A stretch of DNA of 64,000 nt from JBBWZH01 sp035544115. GTDB lineage: Bacteria; Actinomycetota; Actinomycetes; Mycobacteriales; CADCTP01. Positions within the stretch are counted from its first letter, which is position 1; every line of letters starts with the position of its first letter. Of this stretch, positions 9,593 through 19,557 are shown in pieces. The notes under the pieces were generated by a model that was not told the origin of the DNA, ran no database searches, and was given only the letters and a program-made list of their open reading frames with translations. The position numbers and the translations under genes were made by a program. The stretch is from contig OY970235.1 of assembly GCA_963714145.1 (NCBI GenBank), positions 8,556,001-8,620,000 on the forward strand, read 5' to 3'.

Positions 9593-9968
9593 GGCCGGAT
9601 CAGACGCCGCCGGACCTCGCCGGTCGCGCCGGTTACCAGAACGGTTGAACTCACCCGGGCCTCCGTTGGTCGGTGCTGACATGGACAACCGTATGGAGCG
9701 CCCGGTGGGCTGAACAATGACAGTTCGGAGCAGTGCCATATCCGATCGGCCCACCACGGTCGACACCCGGCCAGCGGCCCGGCAAGTGTCACCGCACCGT
9801 CATCGATCCTTACGCAGCGTGGACGCGCGTGGTGGCGCCGGCTGCGGTGTCGATCGTCGGTGCCGCCCCGGGGCGCCGGAAAAGCGCACCGGGGGATTCC
9901 GGCAGCACCCCGGGTCGAGGCGCAGAATCGTCGGCCGGGACCACGACCACCGGAAACGAGGGCACGAC
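9593..9968. other. Divergent intergenic region before the rph-like gene
   Basis: No convincing gene is seen. The region holds the divergent promoters of the AraC regulator and the rph-like gene. A 12-bp perfect palindrome, CGCCCCGGGGCG, lies at 9864-9875. I could not match it to the rifamycin-associated element from memory, so no such claim is made. Confidence 0.4.
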
Positions 9969-12633
9969 GTGCGTGTTGGTGTAGACGGATCGGGACGCGA
10001 TGACGTCGGGCGGTACGTGTTGGGTCTGCCCGAGGTCGACGAGACGCAGGTAGCGGTCGTCGGCGGTAAGGGCGCGCAGCTGGGGGGTCTGTCGCGGATC
10101 GACGGCGTGCGCGTGCCGGCTGGGTTCTGCGTGACGACGGCCGCGTTCCGGCGGATCATGGCCGAGGCGCCGTCGATCGACGATCGGCTCGATCAGCTGT
10201 CGCGCCTGGACCCGGACGACCGGGCGGCGATCCGCACGCTCAGCGCGGAGATCCGGCGGACCATCGAAGGGGTCACCATCCCCGACGAGCTGGTGGCGGC
10301 GATCACCCGCGCGCTCGCCCGGGCCGGCGAGCACGCCGCCTACGCCGTGCGATCCAGCGCGACGGCGGAGGACCTGCCGACGGCCTCCTTCGCCGGCCAG
10401 CAGGACACGTACCTGAACGTCGTGGGGCCGGCGGCGATCCTGCGGCACGTCAGCCGGTGCTGGGCCTCGCTGTTCACCGAGCGGGCCGTGACCTACCGCC
10501 AGCGCAACGGCATCGAGCACCGCACGGTCCAGATGGCCGTGGTCGTGCAGCAGACTGGTCGTCCCGCAGGCGGCCGGCATCCTGTTCACGGCCGACCCGG
10601 TCACCGGCAACCGGAAACTCGCCACCGTGGAGGCCAGCTTCGGCCTCGGCGAGGCCCTGGTCGCAGGCCTGGTGAACCCGGACGTCTTCACGGTGCGCGC
10701 CGGCGAGGTCGTGGCCAAGGCGGTCGCCGCCAAGAAGCTGGCCATCAACGCCCTGCCGGGGGGCGGGACCCAGCAGCAGCCGATCGATCCGCGGCGGCAG
10801 CAGCTGCCGGCGCTGACCGACCCGCAGGTGGTGCGGCTCGTGCGGCTGGGCCGGCGGATCGAAGCGCACTTCGGCCGCCCGCAGGACATCGAGTGGTGCC
10901 TGGTCGACGACGACTTCCAGATCGTCCAGAGCCGGCCGATCACCACACTGTTCCCCATCCCCGCGGCCGGCGATGGGGAGAACCACGTCTACCTCTCGGT
11001 CGGTCACGGGCAGATGATGACCGACGCCATGAAGCCGCTGGGCGTTTCGGTGTGGCAGCTGACGGCCATGGCGCCGATGCACGAGGCCGGCGGGCGGCTG
11101 TTCGTCGACGTCACCCGGCGGCTGGCCTCGCCCGCGAGCCGCGCCGGCGTCCTGGACCTGGCGGGGAGGTCCGATCCGCTGGTCCGGGACGCGCTGGAGA
11201 CCGTCCTGGACCGCGGCGACTTCGTCCCGTCGCTCCCGGACCCGGGTCCCGGTGGGCCGCCGGCCGGCGCCGCGGCCGCCCCGATCGAGACCGATCCGGC
11301 CATCGTCGCCGAGCTGATCGAGCGCAGCCAGGCGTCCATCGCCGCGCTGCGGCGCGACATCGCGACGTTGACCGGACCGGCGCTGTTCGACTTCCTGCTG
11401 GCGGCTTTCCAGGAGCACAAACGGGTCCTCAGCGATCCGCTGAGCGTGCAGGCGATCATGGCGGGGATGGAGGCCACCTGGTGGCTCAACGACAAGCTGC
11501 GGGAATGGCTGGGCGAGAAGAACGCGGCCGACACGCTCACGCTGTCCGCCCCCAACAACGTCACGTCCGAGATGGGACTGGCGCTGCTCGACGTCGCCGA
11601 CGTGATCCGCCCGCACCCGGAGGTGGTGGCGTTCCTGCAGGGCGTCGAGGACGAAGACGTCCGCGAAGCTGGCGAGCGGAACGGCAGGCAGTTTCTGGAC
11701 GAGTTGCCGAAGCTCGCGGGCGGGGCCGAGGCGCGCGCCGCCATCGAGGCCTACCTCGACCGGTACGGCATGCGCTGCGTCGGCGAGATCGACATCACCA
11801 GGCCGCGTTGGCGTGAACGCCCCACCACGCTCGTGCCCGTGATCCTCGACAACATCAGGCTTTTCGAGCCGGGCGCCGCCGAGCGCCGCTTCGAGCACGG
11901 GCGGCAGGAGGCGCAGCAGAAGGAACGGGACGTCCTGGCGCGCTTGCGGGCCCAGCCGGACGGGGCGCGGAAGGCCGACGAAACCAAGCGGATGATCGAC
12001 CGGGTCCGGACCTTCATCGGGTACCGGGAGTACCCGAAGTACGCCATCGTCAGCCGCTACTTCGTCTACAAGCAGGCCCTGCTGGCCGAGGCCGAACGGC
12101 TCGTGCGGGCCGGCGTGCTCGCCGAGAAGGAGGACATCTTCTACCTCACGTTCCAGGAGTCGCACGACGTCGCGCGCTCCAACCAGGTGGATGACCGGCT
12201 CATCCGGCAGCGCAAGGAGGCGTTCCGGTCGTACCAGGCGCTCACGCCGCCCCGGGTGCTCACCTCCGACGGCGAGGCGATCGCCGGGGCGTACCGGCGC
12301 GACGACGTGCCGGCCGGTGCCCTGATCGGCTTGCCGGTCTCCGCCGGCACCGTCGAGGGCCGGGCCCGGGTCATCCTCGACATGGCGCAGGCCGATCTCG
12401 AAGCCGGCGACATCCTGGTCACGGCCCACACGGACCCCAGCTGGACGCCCCTGTTCGTGGCGATCGCCGGCCTGGTCACGGAGGTGGGCGGCCTGATGAC
12501 GCACGGCGCGGTGATCGCCCGGGAGTACGGCTTGCCGGCCGTCGTGGGCGTGCAGCAGGCAACCCGGCTGATCCGGGACGGGCAGCGGATCCGCGTGCAC
12601 GGAACCGACGGGTACGTCGAGATCCTGCCTTGA
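9969..12633 (+). pseudogene. rph: Rifampin phosphotransferase-like gene, frameshifted
   Basis: Two reading frames join at 10554/10555 to give an 888-residue protein. The first frame starts at GTG 9969, after CGAGGG, with RYVLGLPEVD, VAVVGGKGAQLGGLSRI and AVRSSATAEDLPTASFAGQQ, the PPDK/PEP-synthase ATP-binding fold. It breaks after VVVQQ. The second frame resumes with FTADPVTGNRK in the shifted phase and runs to GGLMTHGAVIAREYGLPAVV, the phosphohistidine domain, with His at about residue 846. The protein ends soon after this, without the TIM barrel of PEP synthase, so rifampin phosphotransferase (ATP, rifampin and His domains) fits best. Restoring two bases (reading A-TG-CTG) or removing one mends the frame. 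This is either a real loss of rifampin inactivation or an assembly error. Confidence 0.8.
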
Positions 12634-12848
12634 CCGAGCACACCGCGACGGCCGGGCTTGACCGTCGTCGCCGACGCGCGTACAGCGCGGGCCGCGGGGG
12701 CTGCGGGGTCGAGCGGGCGCGAACCTCAAGGCCGCCGGATTCGTCTCCTCCGGAATGCACGGCGGCACCCGGCGGTCCGTCGGCGGATGCGGTCTCGTCG
12801 CCGACGACGCGGGTCGGGTCCGGCCGGCCCACGCCACGCACGGATGTA

Positions 12849-13790
12849 CTACTTGGCGTGGCCCGCGTTCTGCCGGCGGTACCACTCCGGTGCCTTCGCC
12901 ATGTCGATCTTCGGTCGGTTGGCCGGTGACCCGGCAGCCGGACTCAGGGCCCGCTGGACGACAGAATTGATGTTGCCGACCGAGAAGCCGGTCACGTCGA
13001 AGATCACGTGGGTGGTCACCAGCGCGAAGATCTGCACGGTGATGAACTCGCCGTTGAAGGTGAACGCGGTGAACGAGGCGTTGGACAGGGTCTGCCCGGC
13101 GGCGAAGTTGACGGTCGAGGCGTTCGGGCGCGCCTCTTCACTGGGGTAGACGACGACGAAGCCGGGCCCGGTCGTCCCGGTCACGGTGACGTTCGCGAAG
13201 ACCCCACCGAACCCGGCGAAGACCAGGTTGGACAGGTCCACCGTGATCGTGTGGCCGCCGATCAGTCGACCGGACGAGTCGAGATTGCCGGTCGGGTTGA
13301 CGATCGCGGCCCGCCCGGCGGCGTTCCGGGTGTCCACCTGCCGGAACGGGGTGATCGGGACGAACGACAGCGCCGTCGCGTCGGTCAGCACCTGCGAGAA
13401 GAGCGCCGGGACGGAGGCCGCGCTGCCGCTGATGTGGGTGAAGTACGGGAATGCGACGTCGCCCCCGCCGAAGTCCACCGCGTGCAGGTCACCCAGCACC
13501 GAGTTGTCGGACGGGATGTCCTGCACGCCCAGCCGCAGCGGCGCGCCCGCACCGCTGTTGGCGACCTGCAAGGTGGCCGCGCTCGTGCTGGTGAGCGTGG
13601 TCGAACCCGCCGCCGCGTTGTTCACCTGCCCCTGCAGCACCGGGTCGCCCGGCGCCGCGTCGGCGGCCGACCCGGTCGCGGCGGCCGCCGCGGTCAGCCC
13701 GGCCACGCCGGCGAGCACGGCGGCCCCGCGGCGCAGCGCGGTCCGCCGTTCGACGACGTCTGTTGAAGCGTCCTGATCCTCCGGTCGCAT
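12849..13790 (-). CDS. Tat-exported protein with DTR-motif domain
   Basis: The 313-residue protein starts at ATG 13790, with GGAGGG 6 nt upstream. The N-terminus has a twin arginine followed by a hydrophobic stretch (ERRTALRRGAAVLAGVAGL), then an Ala-rich cleavage region. The mature part contains FVPITPFRQVDTRN and ANVTVTGTTGPGFVVVYPSE followed by an RPNAS-type stretch. These are hallmarks of a module common in actinobacterial cell-surface proteins with P-x-R-x-x-DTR motifs. Its biochemical role is not known to me. The C-terminus is short and charged (EWYRRQNAGHAK). It probably acts at the cell surface or outside the cell. Neighbouring genes are not obviously cotranscribed with it. Confidence 0.82.
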   Translation of the reverse strand: MRPEDQDASTDVVERRTALRRGAAVLAGVAGLTAAAAATGSAADAAPGDPVLQGQVNNAAAGSTTLTSTSAATLQVANSGAGAPLRLGVQDIPSDNSVLGDLHAVDFGGGDVAFPYFTHISGSAASVPALFSQVLTDATALSFVPITPFRQVDTRNAAGRAAIVNPTGNLDSSGRLIGGHTITVDLSNLVFAGFGGVFANVTVTGTTGPGFVVVYPSEEARPNASTVNFAAGQTLSNASFTAFTFNGEFITVQIFALVTTHVIFDVTGFSVGNINSVVQRALSPAAGSPANRPKIDMAKAPEWYRRQNAGHAK

Positions 13791-14054
13791 GACCGATCCC
13801 TCCAGCACCCGCCCACGTCGACATGGCAGCTGACCGCACCGCGGGCGGGTGGCATCGGCTCGGCACAGCGGCGCGCGCGGGTCAGGTGCGGCAGCGCCTG
13901 TGTATCACAGGCTCGACACCCGTCCGGGCCAGATGCGCTACATCGCCGACGTAACTTCACCGGAGGATCCGGTGCCACGACCCGACGCGCTCACGGTCGC
14001 GGCCGGAGCCGGATCGACAACCCGGCCGCGCAGGCCGCCGCGGGTCCGGCCCGG

Positions 14055-16286
14055 TCAGCGTCGCGCCGAGGCGGCGGCGGGGGGCCGCGGCCGCGGGTCG
14101 GGGCAGCCGGGCGGCGGCGGGAAGGCCACCACGGTGTCCATGGCCCAGGCCAGCTGCCAGGCCTGGATGTCCCGCCCGGCGGCGGCGGCCAGCCGGTGGG
14201 CGGCCAGCAGCACCGGGCACTCGGTGTCCAGCCACTCCAGCGCCGCCCGCTGGCCGGTGGGCTGTTCGGGCGTGGTGCCGGGGGCGGGCGGGGTGAGCGG
14301 GACCTGGATGGGGTCGCGGGCCGGGTTGAGGTGCCGGTCGGCGGTGTAGGCGGTGTGGGTGTAGTGGTCCAGCAGCCGCACCGTCGCCGCCCGCCGCTCG
14401 GCCTCGGAGTCCGACTCGGCCAGCCGGGCGGCGTAGCCGCGCAACAGGTCGTGCATGGCGTACCGGCCCGGCGCGGTCTCGGCCAGTAGCCCGGCGCCGG
14501 TCAGGTCGGCCAGCAGCGACTGGGCCGGCGCGAGGGGCAGGGCGGCGAGGCTGGCCGCGGCCGGAGTGCTGATGTCGGGGCCGGGGTGCAGTCCGAGCAG
14601 CCGGAACAGCCGGGCCGCAGGCGGGGTGAGGGTGGCGTAGGACCAGGAGAACACCGCCCGCACCTGGCCGACCACGTCCTTGGCGTCCGGTGGCAGCGAC
14701 CGGCTCGCGGCGCTGAGTTCGGCGGCCAGCGCGGCGAGCCGGAAGGTGGGGTTGGCCGCGGCGCGGGCGGCCACCAGGGCGAGCGCGAGCGGGAGCCGGG
14801 CGCAGGCGGCGATGATCCGCCCGGCGGCGTCGGGTTCGGCGGCGACCCGGCCGTCGTGCAGCCGGCGGTCCAGCAGTTCGCGTGCCTCCGCCTCGGTGAG
14901 CAGGTCCAGGGCCACCGGGTGGGCGCCGTCGGCGGCGACCAGGTCGGTGAGCGGGTTGCGGCTGGTCACCACGGCCAGCGCGGTGGCGGTGCCGGGCAGG
15001 AGTGGGCGGGCGTGCTCGGCGTCGCGGGCGTTGTCGATCAGCACCAGCATCCGCTTGCCGGCCAGCAGGCTGCGGTACAGCCCGACCTGTGCGTCGAACC
15101 CGGGCGGCACCCGCTCCGGTGGCACCCCGAGCGCGGCGAGGAAGTCCCGCACCGCGACCGCCGGCTCGACGACCTGCCCGACCCGGTCGAACCCGCGCAG
15201 GTTCACGTGCAGCTGCCCGTCCGGGAACCGACCGCGGACCCGGTGCGCCCAGTGCACCGCCAGCGCGGTCTTGCCCACCCCGGCCGTACCGGACACCGCG
15301 GTGATCACCACCGCGGTCGGCGCCTGCGCCGAGGCGGTGGCCAGGATGCCGTCCAGCCGGGACAGGTGCTCGGCCCGGCCGGCGAACGCCGGCGGGTCAC
15401 CGGGCAGCTGCGCCGGCACCGCGACCGGTGACACCGCGGACGCCGGCGGTGCTGGCAGCGGCGGCAACGGCTGGCTGTTGAGAATGGCCTGGTGCAGCGC
15501 CCGCAGCTGCGGGCCGGGGTCGACGTCGGCGTCCACCCGGAGGCGGTGGCTGACGGTTCGGCAGTACTCGGCCGCCTCGCCGAGGCGACCGTCGGCGGCC
15601 AGCGCCCACCCGAGCACCACCGCGAGGGCCTCGTTGTACGGGTGCTGCTCGGCCAGCTCGCGGGCCACCGGGATCACCCGGGCGTACTGGCCCAGCCGCA
15701 GCGCCGCCCGGCCCCAGTCCAGCGCCGCCTCCAACCGCTCCATCGCCCAGCTGCCGCGCATCCGCGCGGCCCAGGCCCCGGGCAGGCCCTCCAGCGCCGG
15801 CCCTTGCCACAGCTGCAGCGCCTCGTCCAGCATCCCCACCCGCTCGGCGTCGGACCGCTCACCCCGGCGGGCCTCGGCGGCCAGCCGCCGGAACCGCAGC
15901 AGGTCCACCCCGTCCGCGTCGACCCGCAGCAGGTACCCGCCCCCCGCCCAGGCCAGCCGGCGGTCGTCTGGCCTGCCCGACCGACGCGCCCGCCCAGGCT
16001 GATCCGCCGCGGCCTCGCCTGCTCCAGCGGACCGCGGCCGTCCGGATGCCCGTCCGGCCAGGTCGGCGAACAGGTCACGCAGATGGGTCATCTTCGCCGC
16101 GACGGCGATCCGGGCGGACTTCGGCGGATCCTCACCCCAGACCCGGTCGACCACCGTGCTGAGCGGCACCGGCCGGGGAACGTCGACCGCGACCGCCGCC
16201 AACACCAGCCGCTGCTGCGGCGGCCCCGCCGACACCACCCGACCCTCGGCGCCGACCTCGACCGGGCCCAGCAGCCGAACCTCCAT
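14055..16286 (-). CDS. AfsR/SARP-type regulator lacking the TPR region
   Basis: The 743-residue protein starts at ATG 16286 (MEVRLLGPVEVG). It has an OmpR-like DNA-binding domain, a bacterial transcriptional activator domain ending near DADVDPGPQLRALHQAIL, then an NB-ARC ATPase with P-loop GTAGVGKTALAVHW and LLAGKRMLVLIDNARDAEHA. Full-length relatives, including the paralogue at 20684-23629, continue after TWQLAW into TPR repeats. This one ends within 27 residues in a Pro/Arg-rich tail. I found no TPR coding in any downstream frame, so it looks genuinely truncated. There is also an inserted Gly/Arg-rich stretch within the DNA-binding part. It is divergent from the I36 inhibitor gene at 16501. 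Its target is unknown. Confidence 0.85.
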   Translation of the reverse strand: MEVRLLGPVEVGAEGRVVSAGPPQQRLVLAAVAVDVPRPVPLSTVVDRVWGEDPPKSARIAVAAKMTHLRDLFADLAGRASGRPRSAGAGEAAADQPGRARRSGRPDDRRLAWAGGGYLLRVDADGVDLLRFRRLAAEARRGERSDAERVGMLDEALQLWQGPALEGLPGAWAARMRGSWAMERLEAALDWGRAALRLGQYARVIPVARELAEQHPYNEALAVVLGWALAADGRLGEAAEYCRTVSHRLRVDADVDPGPQLRALHQAILNSQPLPPLPAPPASAVSPVAVPAQLPGDPPAFAGRAEHLSRLDGILATASAQAPTAVVITAVSGTAGVGKTALAVHWAHRVRGRFPDGQLHVNLRGFDRVGQVVEPAVAVRDFLAALGVPPERVPPGFDAQVGLYRSLLAGKRMLVLIDNARDAEHARPLLPGTATALAVVTSRNPLTDLVAADGAHPVALDLLTEAEARELLDRRLHDGRVAAEPDAAGRIIAACARLPLALALVAARAAANPTFRLAALAAELSAASRSLPPDAKDVVGQVRAVFSWSYATLTPPAARLFRLLGLHPGPDISTPAAASLAALPLAPAQSLLADLTGAGLLAETAPGRYAMHDLLRGYAARLAESDSEAERRAATVRLLDHYTHTAYTADRHLNPARDPIQVPLTPPAPGTTPEQPTGQRAALEWLDTECPVLLAAHRLAAAAGRDIQAWQLAWAMDTVVAFPPPPGCPDPRPRPPAAASARR

Positions 16287-16500
16287 ACCCACCCCAGTCG
16301 TCGGTCGCAGCACAGGACGGCGTAGTCCAAACCCGTCGATAAGGATGTAGTAAACGTGCGATGCAACGCCAGCGGCCACCGTCACGGCGTCCGATCCGCA
16401 CCGACGCCCGACCGCCACCAACCGGCAACGATCACGGCCCGCACCGGCGCCGTGACGATGCCAGCGGTCACGGCATTCGGCCCGCCTAAGGAGTTAGCTC

Positions 16501-16875
16501 ATGAAGTTCGTATCCCGCCGACTCGGTGGCGCCGCAGCCGCTGTCGCGATCGTCGCCGGCGGCGGCATCGCCACGGCAGCGCCCGCCTCCGCCGCCTTCA
16601 CCGACTGCCACACCAACGAGGTCTGCCTGTGGGCCGGCACCAACGGCACCGGCGAGCTGCTGTTCAGGGGCGACGGCAGCGAGATGTTCAACACCGGCGA
16701 GTTCTACGAGTCGATCGGCCTCGCCAACAACCCGCACGCGTTCAGCTCTTCCAACCGCACCCTCGGCACGTTCTGCACCTACAACAGCAACAAGACCATC
16801 ACGACCAACCGCCTCGCCCCTGGGACCCAAGGAAACCTGGCAAACAACGTCACCAGGTACGTCAAGTCCTGCTGA
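16501..16875 (+). CDS. Secreted peptidase inhibitor family I36 protein
   Basis: The 124-residue protein has a strong ribosome site, AAGGAG, 8 nt before ATG 16501. A Sec signal peptide (KFVSRRLGGAAAAVAIVAG, cleavage near APASAA) precedes a mature domain of about 92 residues. Four cysteines (FTDC, EVC, GTFC, KSC) could form two disulfides. The EVCLWAGTNGTGELLF and NRTLGTFCTYNS patterns match the I36 (beta/gamma-crystallin-like) inhibitor family of streptomycetes, which inhibit metalloproteases outside the cell. The gene stands alone, divergent from an AfsR-like regulator. Inhibition itself is inferred from the family; the target protease is unknown. Confidence 0.87.
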   Translation: MKFVSRRLGGAAAAVAIVAGGGIATAAPASAAFTDCHTNEVCLWAGTNGTGELLFRGDGSEMFNTGEFYESIGLANNPHAFSSSNRTLGTFCTYNSNKTITTNRLAPGTQGNLANNVTRYVKSC

Positions 16876-17256
16876 CAAGCCGGTCGCCAGCCACGGCGGC
16901 GATCTCCGGGCAACCCCGGTAACCGGCGCCCGGGGCAGTACACCGGCGGCGACCGGAACTGTCCCGGGCGCCGCCCGCCACCATCCCTCGGGCCGGGACG
17001 GCGCGCCCTCCACGGGTACGCCGTCCCGGCCCCGCACGAGCATGCAGCCGGCCGGCGGTAGGACCAAAAGACTCTCAATGTTGCGACATTCTGTTCTGGG
17101 CCCGGCATGGTCGGCCCGCCAGGCTGATCTCCGTCGAGGACGGACGGTGCGGTACGGCGCCGTCTGGATCGAAGCGTGGTGCCGGGCCCGGATCTGGTCG
17201 GATGCCATCCCCCAGGGCCGGGTCGCCGCACCTGGCGCTGGAAAAGGGGGAGTCAC
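16876..17256. other. Intergenic region with small inverted repeat
   Basis: No gene is supported in these 381 bp. A dyad, AATGT-TGCG-ACATT, lies at 17077-17090 in a less GC-rich patch, about 170 bp before the next start, and could be an operator. GC-rich repeats near 16940-17040 could terminate the I36 transcript, but no clean hairpin was found. Confidence 0.35.
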
Positions 17257-18180
17257 ATGTCCAGCTGGCATGTTCGCTGCCGTCGGGTGGGGGTGACGCT
17301 GGTCGGTGCCGCGGTGGCCGCGTCGGTTCTGCCGGCTGGCCGGCCGGTCGCCGCCACCGATCCGGTGCCGGCCGGCGGTCAGACGGTGGGTGTGGCCACC
17401 GACCCGTGGGGGCTCAACTTCATGATCTTCTACCCGCAGGCCGGCACCCGGCACCTGATCGAAAAGAACCTCGGCTCGGGGTACATGGATCTCGGTGGCG
17501 ACGTGGCGGCCGGCGCCGCCGCCACCTCGGTCGTCCCGAACGAGGGCTACCGCTACGTGTTCGTCCGCGACGTATCCGGCGCGGTGCATTACCAGCGGGA
17601 GTACACCGGCGGCTCGGGCTGGGAAGGCTGGCAGTCGCTGGGCGGGGTGATCGTCGGTACGCCAACAGCCAGTTGCGTGCGCACCGGCCCGCCGGTGGTG
17701 TGGGTGCGCGGCACGAACGACAGCCTCTACCAGCGGGTCCTGGCCCCCAACCACGGCTGGCAGCGGCTGGGCGGGCAACTGACCTCCGACCCGGCCGCCA
17801 TCCCGACCGTGATGGGCGCCTGCCCGCCGGTCGCCGACGTGTTCATGCTCGGCCCCAAGCACACGATCACCGAGTGGATCGGTGGCCGGTTCCGACAGAT
17901 CACCGGGCGGACCGACGTGGCCCCGGCCGCGGTCCGTCTCCCCGACGGCCGCACCTGGCTGTTCGTCCGGGGCAGCGACAACAACGCGCTGTACTACCGC
18001 GTCCGGCCGGCCGGCGCGACGGTCTGGGGAAACTGGGTCAAGCTCGGCGGCACGCTGACCTCCGCCCCGACCGTGGCCATCTTCCGGGGCCAACCGGTCG
18101 TCGTCGTCCAGGGCACCAATGACCGCCTCTACCGCGGACAGTTCCTGCACAACAACTGGTACTGGATCGCCATCGCCTAG
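17257..18180 (+). CDS. Secreted beta-propeller (PLL/tectonin-like) protein
   Basis: This 307-residue protein starts at ATG 17257, preceded by AAGGGGGAG. A signal peptide (VGVTLVGAAVAASVLPAG) leads into repeated units of the type WQSLGGVIVGTPTA, WQRLGGQLTSDPAA and WVKLGGTLTSAPTV. Each is followed by a VVVQGTNDRLYRG-like strand. About five such blades are visible, matching the PLL-like or tectonin beta-propeller pattern common in actinobacterial exported proteins. The family is often sugar- or surface-binding, but no catalytic residues are evident and ligand identity is unknown. It is apparently monocistronic and lies in a stretch rich in exported-protein genes. Confidence 0.85.
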   Translation: MSSWHVRCRRVGVTLVGAAVAASVLPAGRPVAATDPVPAGGQTVGVATDPWGLNFMIFYPQAGTRHLIEKNLGSGYMDLGGDVAAGAAATSVVPNEGYRYVFVRDVSGAVHYQREYTGGSGWEGWQSLGGVIVGTPTASCVRTGPPVVWVRGTNDSLYQRVLAPNHGWQRLGGQLTSDPAAIPTVMGACPPVADVFMLGPKHTITEWIGGRFRQITGRTDVAPAAVRLPDGRTWLFVRGSDNNALYYRVRPAGATVWGNWVKLGGTLTSAPTVAIFRGQPVVVVQGTNDRLYRGQFLHNNWYWIAIA

Positions 18181-18227
18181 TGCCACAGATCCAGGGGGCG
18201 GGCGGCCGCCGCGGCTGGTCCGCCGGA

Positions 18228-18404
18228 TCAGGCTCGGCTGAACACGACCTCGGTCCAGGTGCGGCCGCCGTCGTGGGTTTGCAGCAGGAGCGCGGGGCGG
18301 TCGGGTGCGGCGGCGGCGCCGTAGACGGCGTAGCCGGTCTGGTCGGTGGTGAGGATCGGGTCGTTCCAGCCGACGCCGCCGTCGGCCAGGTCGAGCGCGG
18401 TCAT
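18228..18404 (-). pseudogene. C-terminal remnant of a BNR/Asp-box repeat protein
   Basis: A short minus-strand frame from ATG 18404 to TGA 18228 reads GVGWNDPILTTDQTGYAVYG and then THDGGRTWTEVVF, with the Asp-box S/T-x-D-x-G-x-T-W. Upstream the frame is soon closed by a TAG. This looks like the last blade of a sialidase- or YCF48-like propeller whose body has been lost. A functional 58-residue peptide is less likely. Confidence 0.5.
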
Positions 18405-18504
18405 CGGATTGCCGGCGCCGGATCGTACCTAGCTGTGTCCGGATGGGGCAGGATGTCCGAGCGTCGGGTCACGGTCGATCCGTACGCCGGAAGGGGTGTC
18501 GGTG

Positions 18505-19518
18505 ATGCTGCGGGTGCTGGGCAGGGCGGCGGTAGCGGTAGCGGCGGTAGCGGCGGTAGCGGGGCTGGCCGCGGGCGCGGTCCCGGCGACGGCGGCACCG
18601 GCGGGGGCGGTGCGGTGCCCGGTCGAGATCGCCGGCTCGGCGCCGACGCTGCACCCGGAGGGGGTGGCGTTCGACCCGGTACGCGGTGAGTTCCTGGCCG
18701 GGTCGGTCACCCACGGCACGGTGTCGGTGGTGCACCGGGACGGCACGGTACGCACGCTGGTCGGCGACCCCCGGCTGGTCACGACGATGGGGCTGGCCGT
18801 GGACGCCGCGCGGCACCGGCTGATCGTCGCGAACGCCGACCTGGGGCTGGCTGACCGCAGCACGCCGGGCACGGCGTTCAACCTCGGCGCGGTCGGCAGC
18901 TACGACCTGCGGACCGGGCGGCCGCGGTTCTACGTCGACCTGGCCGCGCTCACCCCGGGCACCCAGCACTTCGTCAACGACGTGGCGATCGCCCCGGACG
19001 GCACCGTGTACGCGACCGACTCGCTGGCCGGCGCGGTCTACCGGATCGACCAGGCCGGACACGCCTCGGTGCTCGTGCAGGACGCCCGCCTCGCCGGGAC
19101 GGTCGCGACCGGGTTCGGCCTGAACGGGATCGTCTGGGCCGGCCCCGGCCTGCTGGTCGCCGCGCTGTCGGCCGGCGAGGCGCTGGTCCGGATCCCGGTG
19201 GCCGCGCCGGGCCGGTTCCAGCTCGTCGCGGTGGACGCCCCGATCGGAAACCCGGACGGGCTGGCCGTCACCGGCCGCGGCGAACTGGCCCTGGTCGACA
19301 ACTCCGCGGCCAACCGGATCGTCCACGTCCGGTCGGCCGACGGCTGGCGGACCGCGCGGGTCACCGCGTCCACGCCGTGGGTCGGCCACGTGCCGACCAC
19401 GCTCGCGGTCACCCGGTGCGGCCTGTACGCGCTCGACGGCGAGCTGGACGTGCTGCTCGGCGGCGGCAGCAGCGACGCGTTCACGGTCGGCCTGATCACG
19501 CCGGCCCGCGCCGGCTGA
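18505..19518 (+). CDS. Secreted SMP-30/NHL-like beta-propeller protein
   Basis: The 337-residue protein starts at ATG 18505 with GGAAGGGG 8 nt upstream; the in-frame GTG at 18496 overlaps that site. An Ala/Val-rich signal peptide ends near ATAAPAG. The mature protein has propeller motifs: PEGVAFDPVRGEFLAGS, MGLAVDAARHRLIVAN, NDVAIAPDGTVYATDS and NPDGLAVTGRGELALVDN. These resemble gluconolactonase/SMP-30 or strictosidine-synthase-like folds. The Asp and Asn of NDVAIAPDG and the NPDG motif could bind a metal as in that superfamily, but a substrate cannot be named. It is followed 39 bp later by a lipoprotein gene on the same strand, so the two may form an operon. Confidence 0.85.
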   Translation: MLRVLGRAAVAVAAVAAVAGLAAGAVPATAAPAGAVRCPVEIAGSAPTLHPEGVAFDPVRGEFLAGSVTHGTVSVVHRDGTVRTLVGDPRLVTTMGLAVDAARHRLIVANADLGLADRSTPGTAFNLGAVGSYDLRTGRPRFYVDLAALTPGTQHFVNDVAIAPDGTVYATDSLAGAVYRIDQAGHASVLVQDARLAGTVATGFGLNGIVWAGPGLLVAALSAGEALVRIPVAAPGRFQLVAVDAPIGNPDGLAVTGRGELALVDNSAANRIVHVRSADGWRTARVTASTPWVGHVPTTLAVTRCGLYALDGELDVLLGGGSSDAFTVGLITPARAG

Positions 19519-19557
19519 GCCCGCACGGCACGTTCCGTCGTACGCGAGACTGTGCGA

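Noticed and set aside
9864..9875. Rifamycin-associated element upstream of the rph-like gene
   Set aside because: A 12-bp palindrome is present, but it could not be matched to the known element from memory and is short for that class.
9969..12633. PEP synthase rather than rifampin phosphotransferase
   Set aside because: The protein ends directly after the phosphohistidine domain, without the C-terminal TIM barrel that PEP synthase needs.
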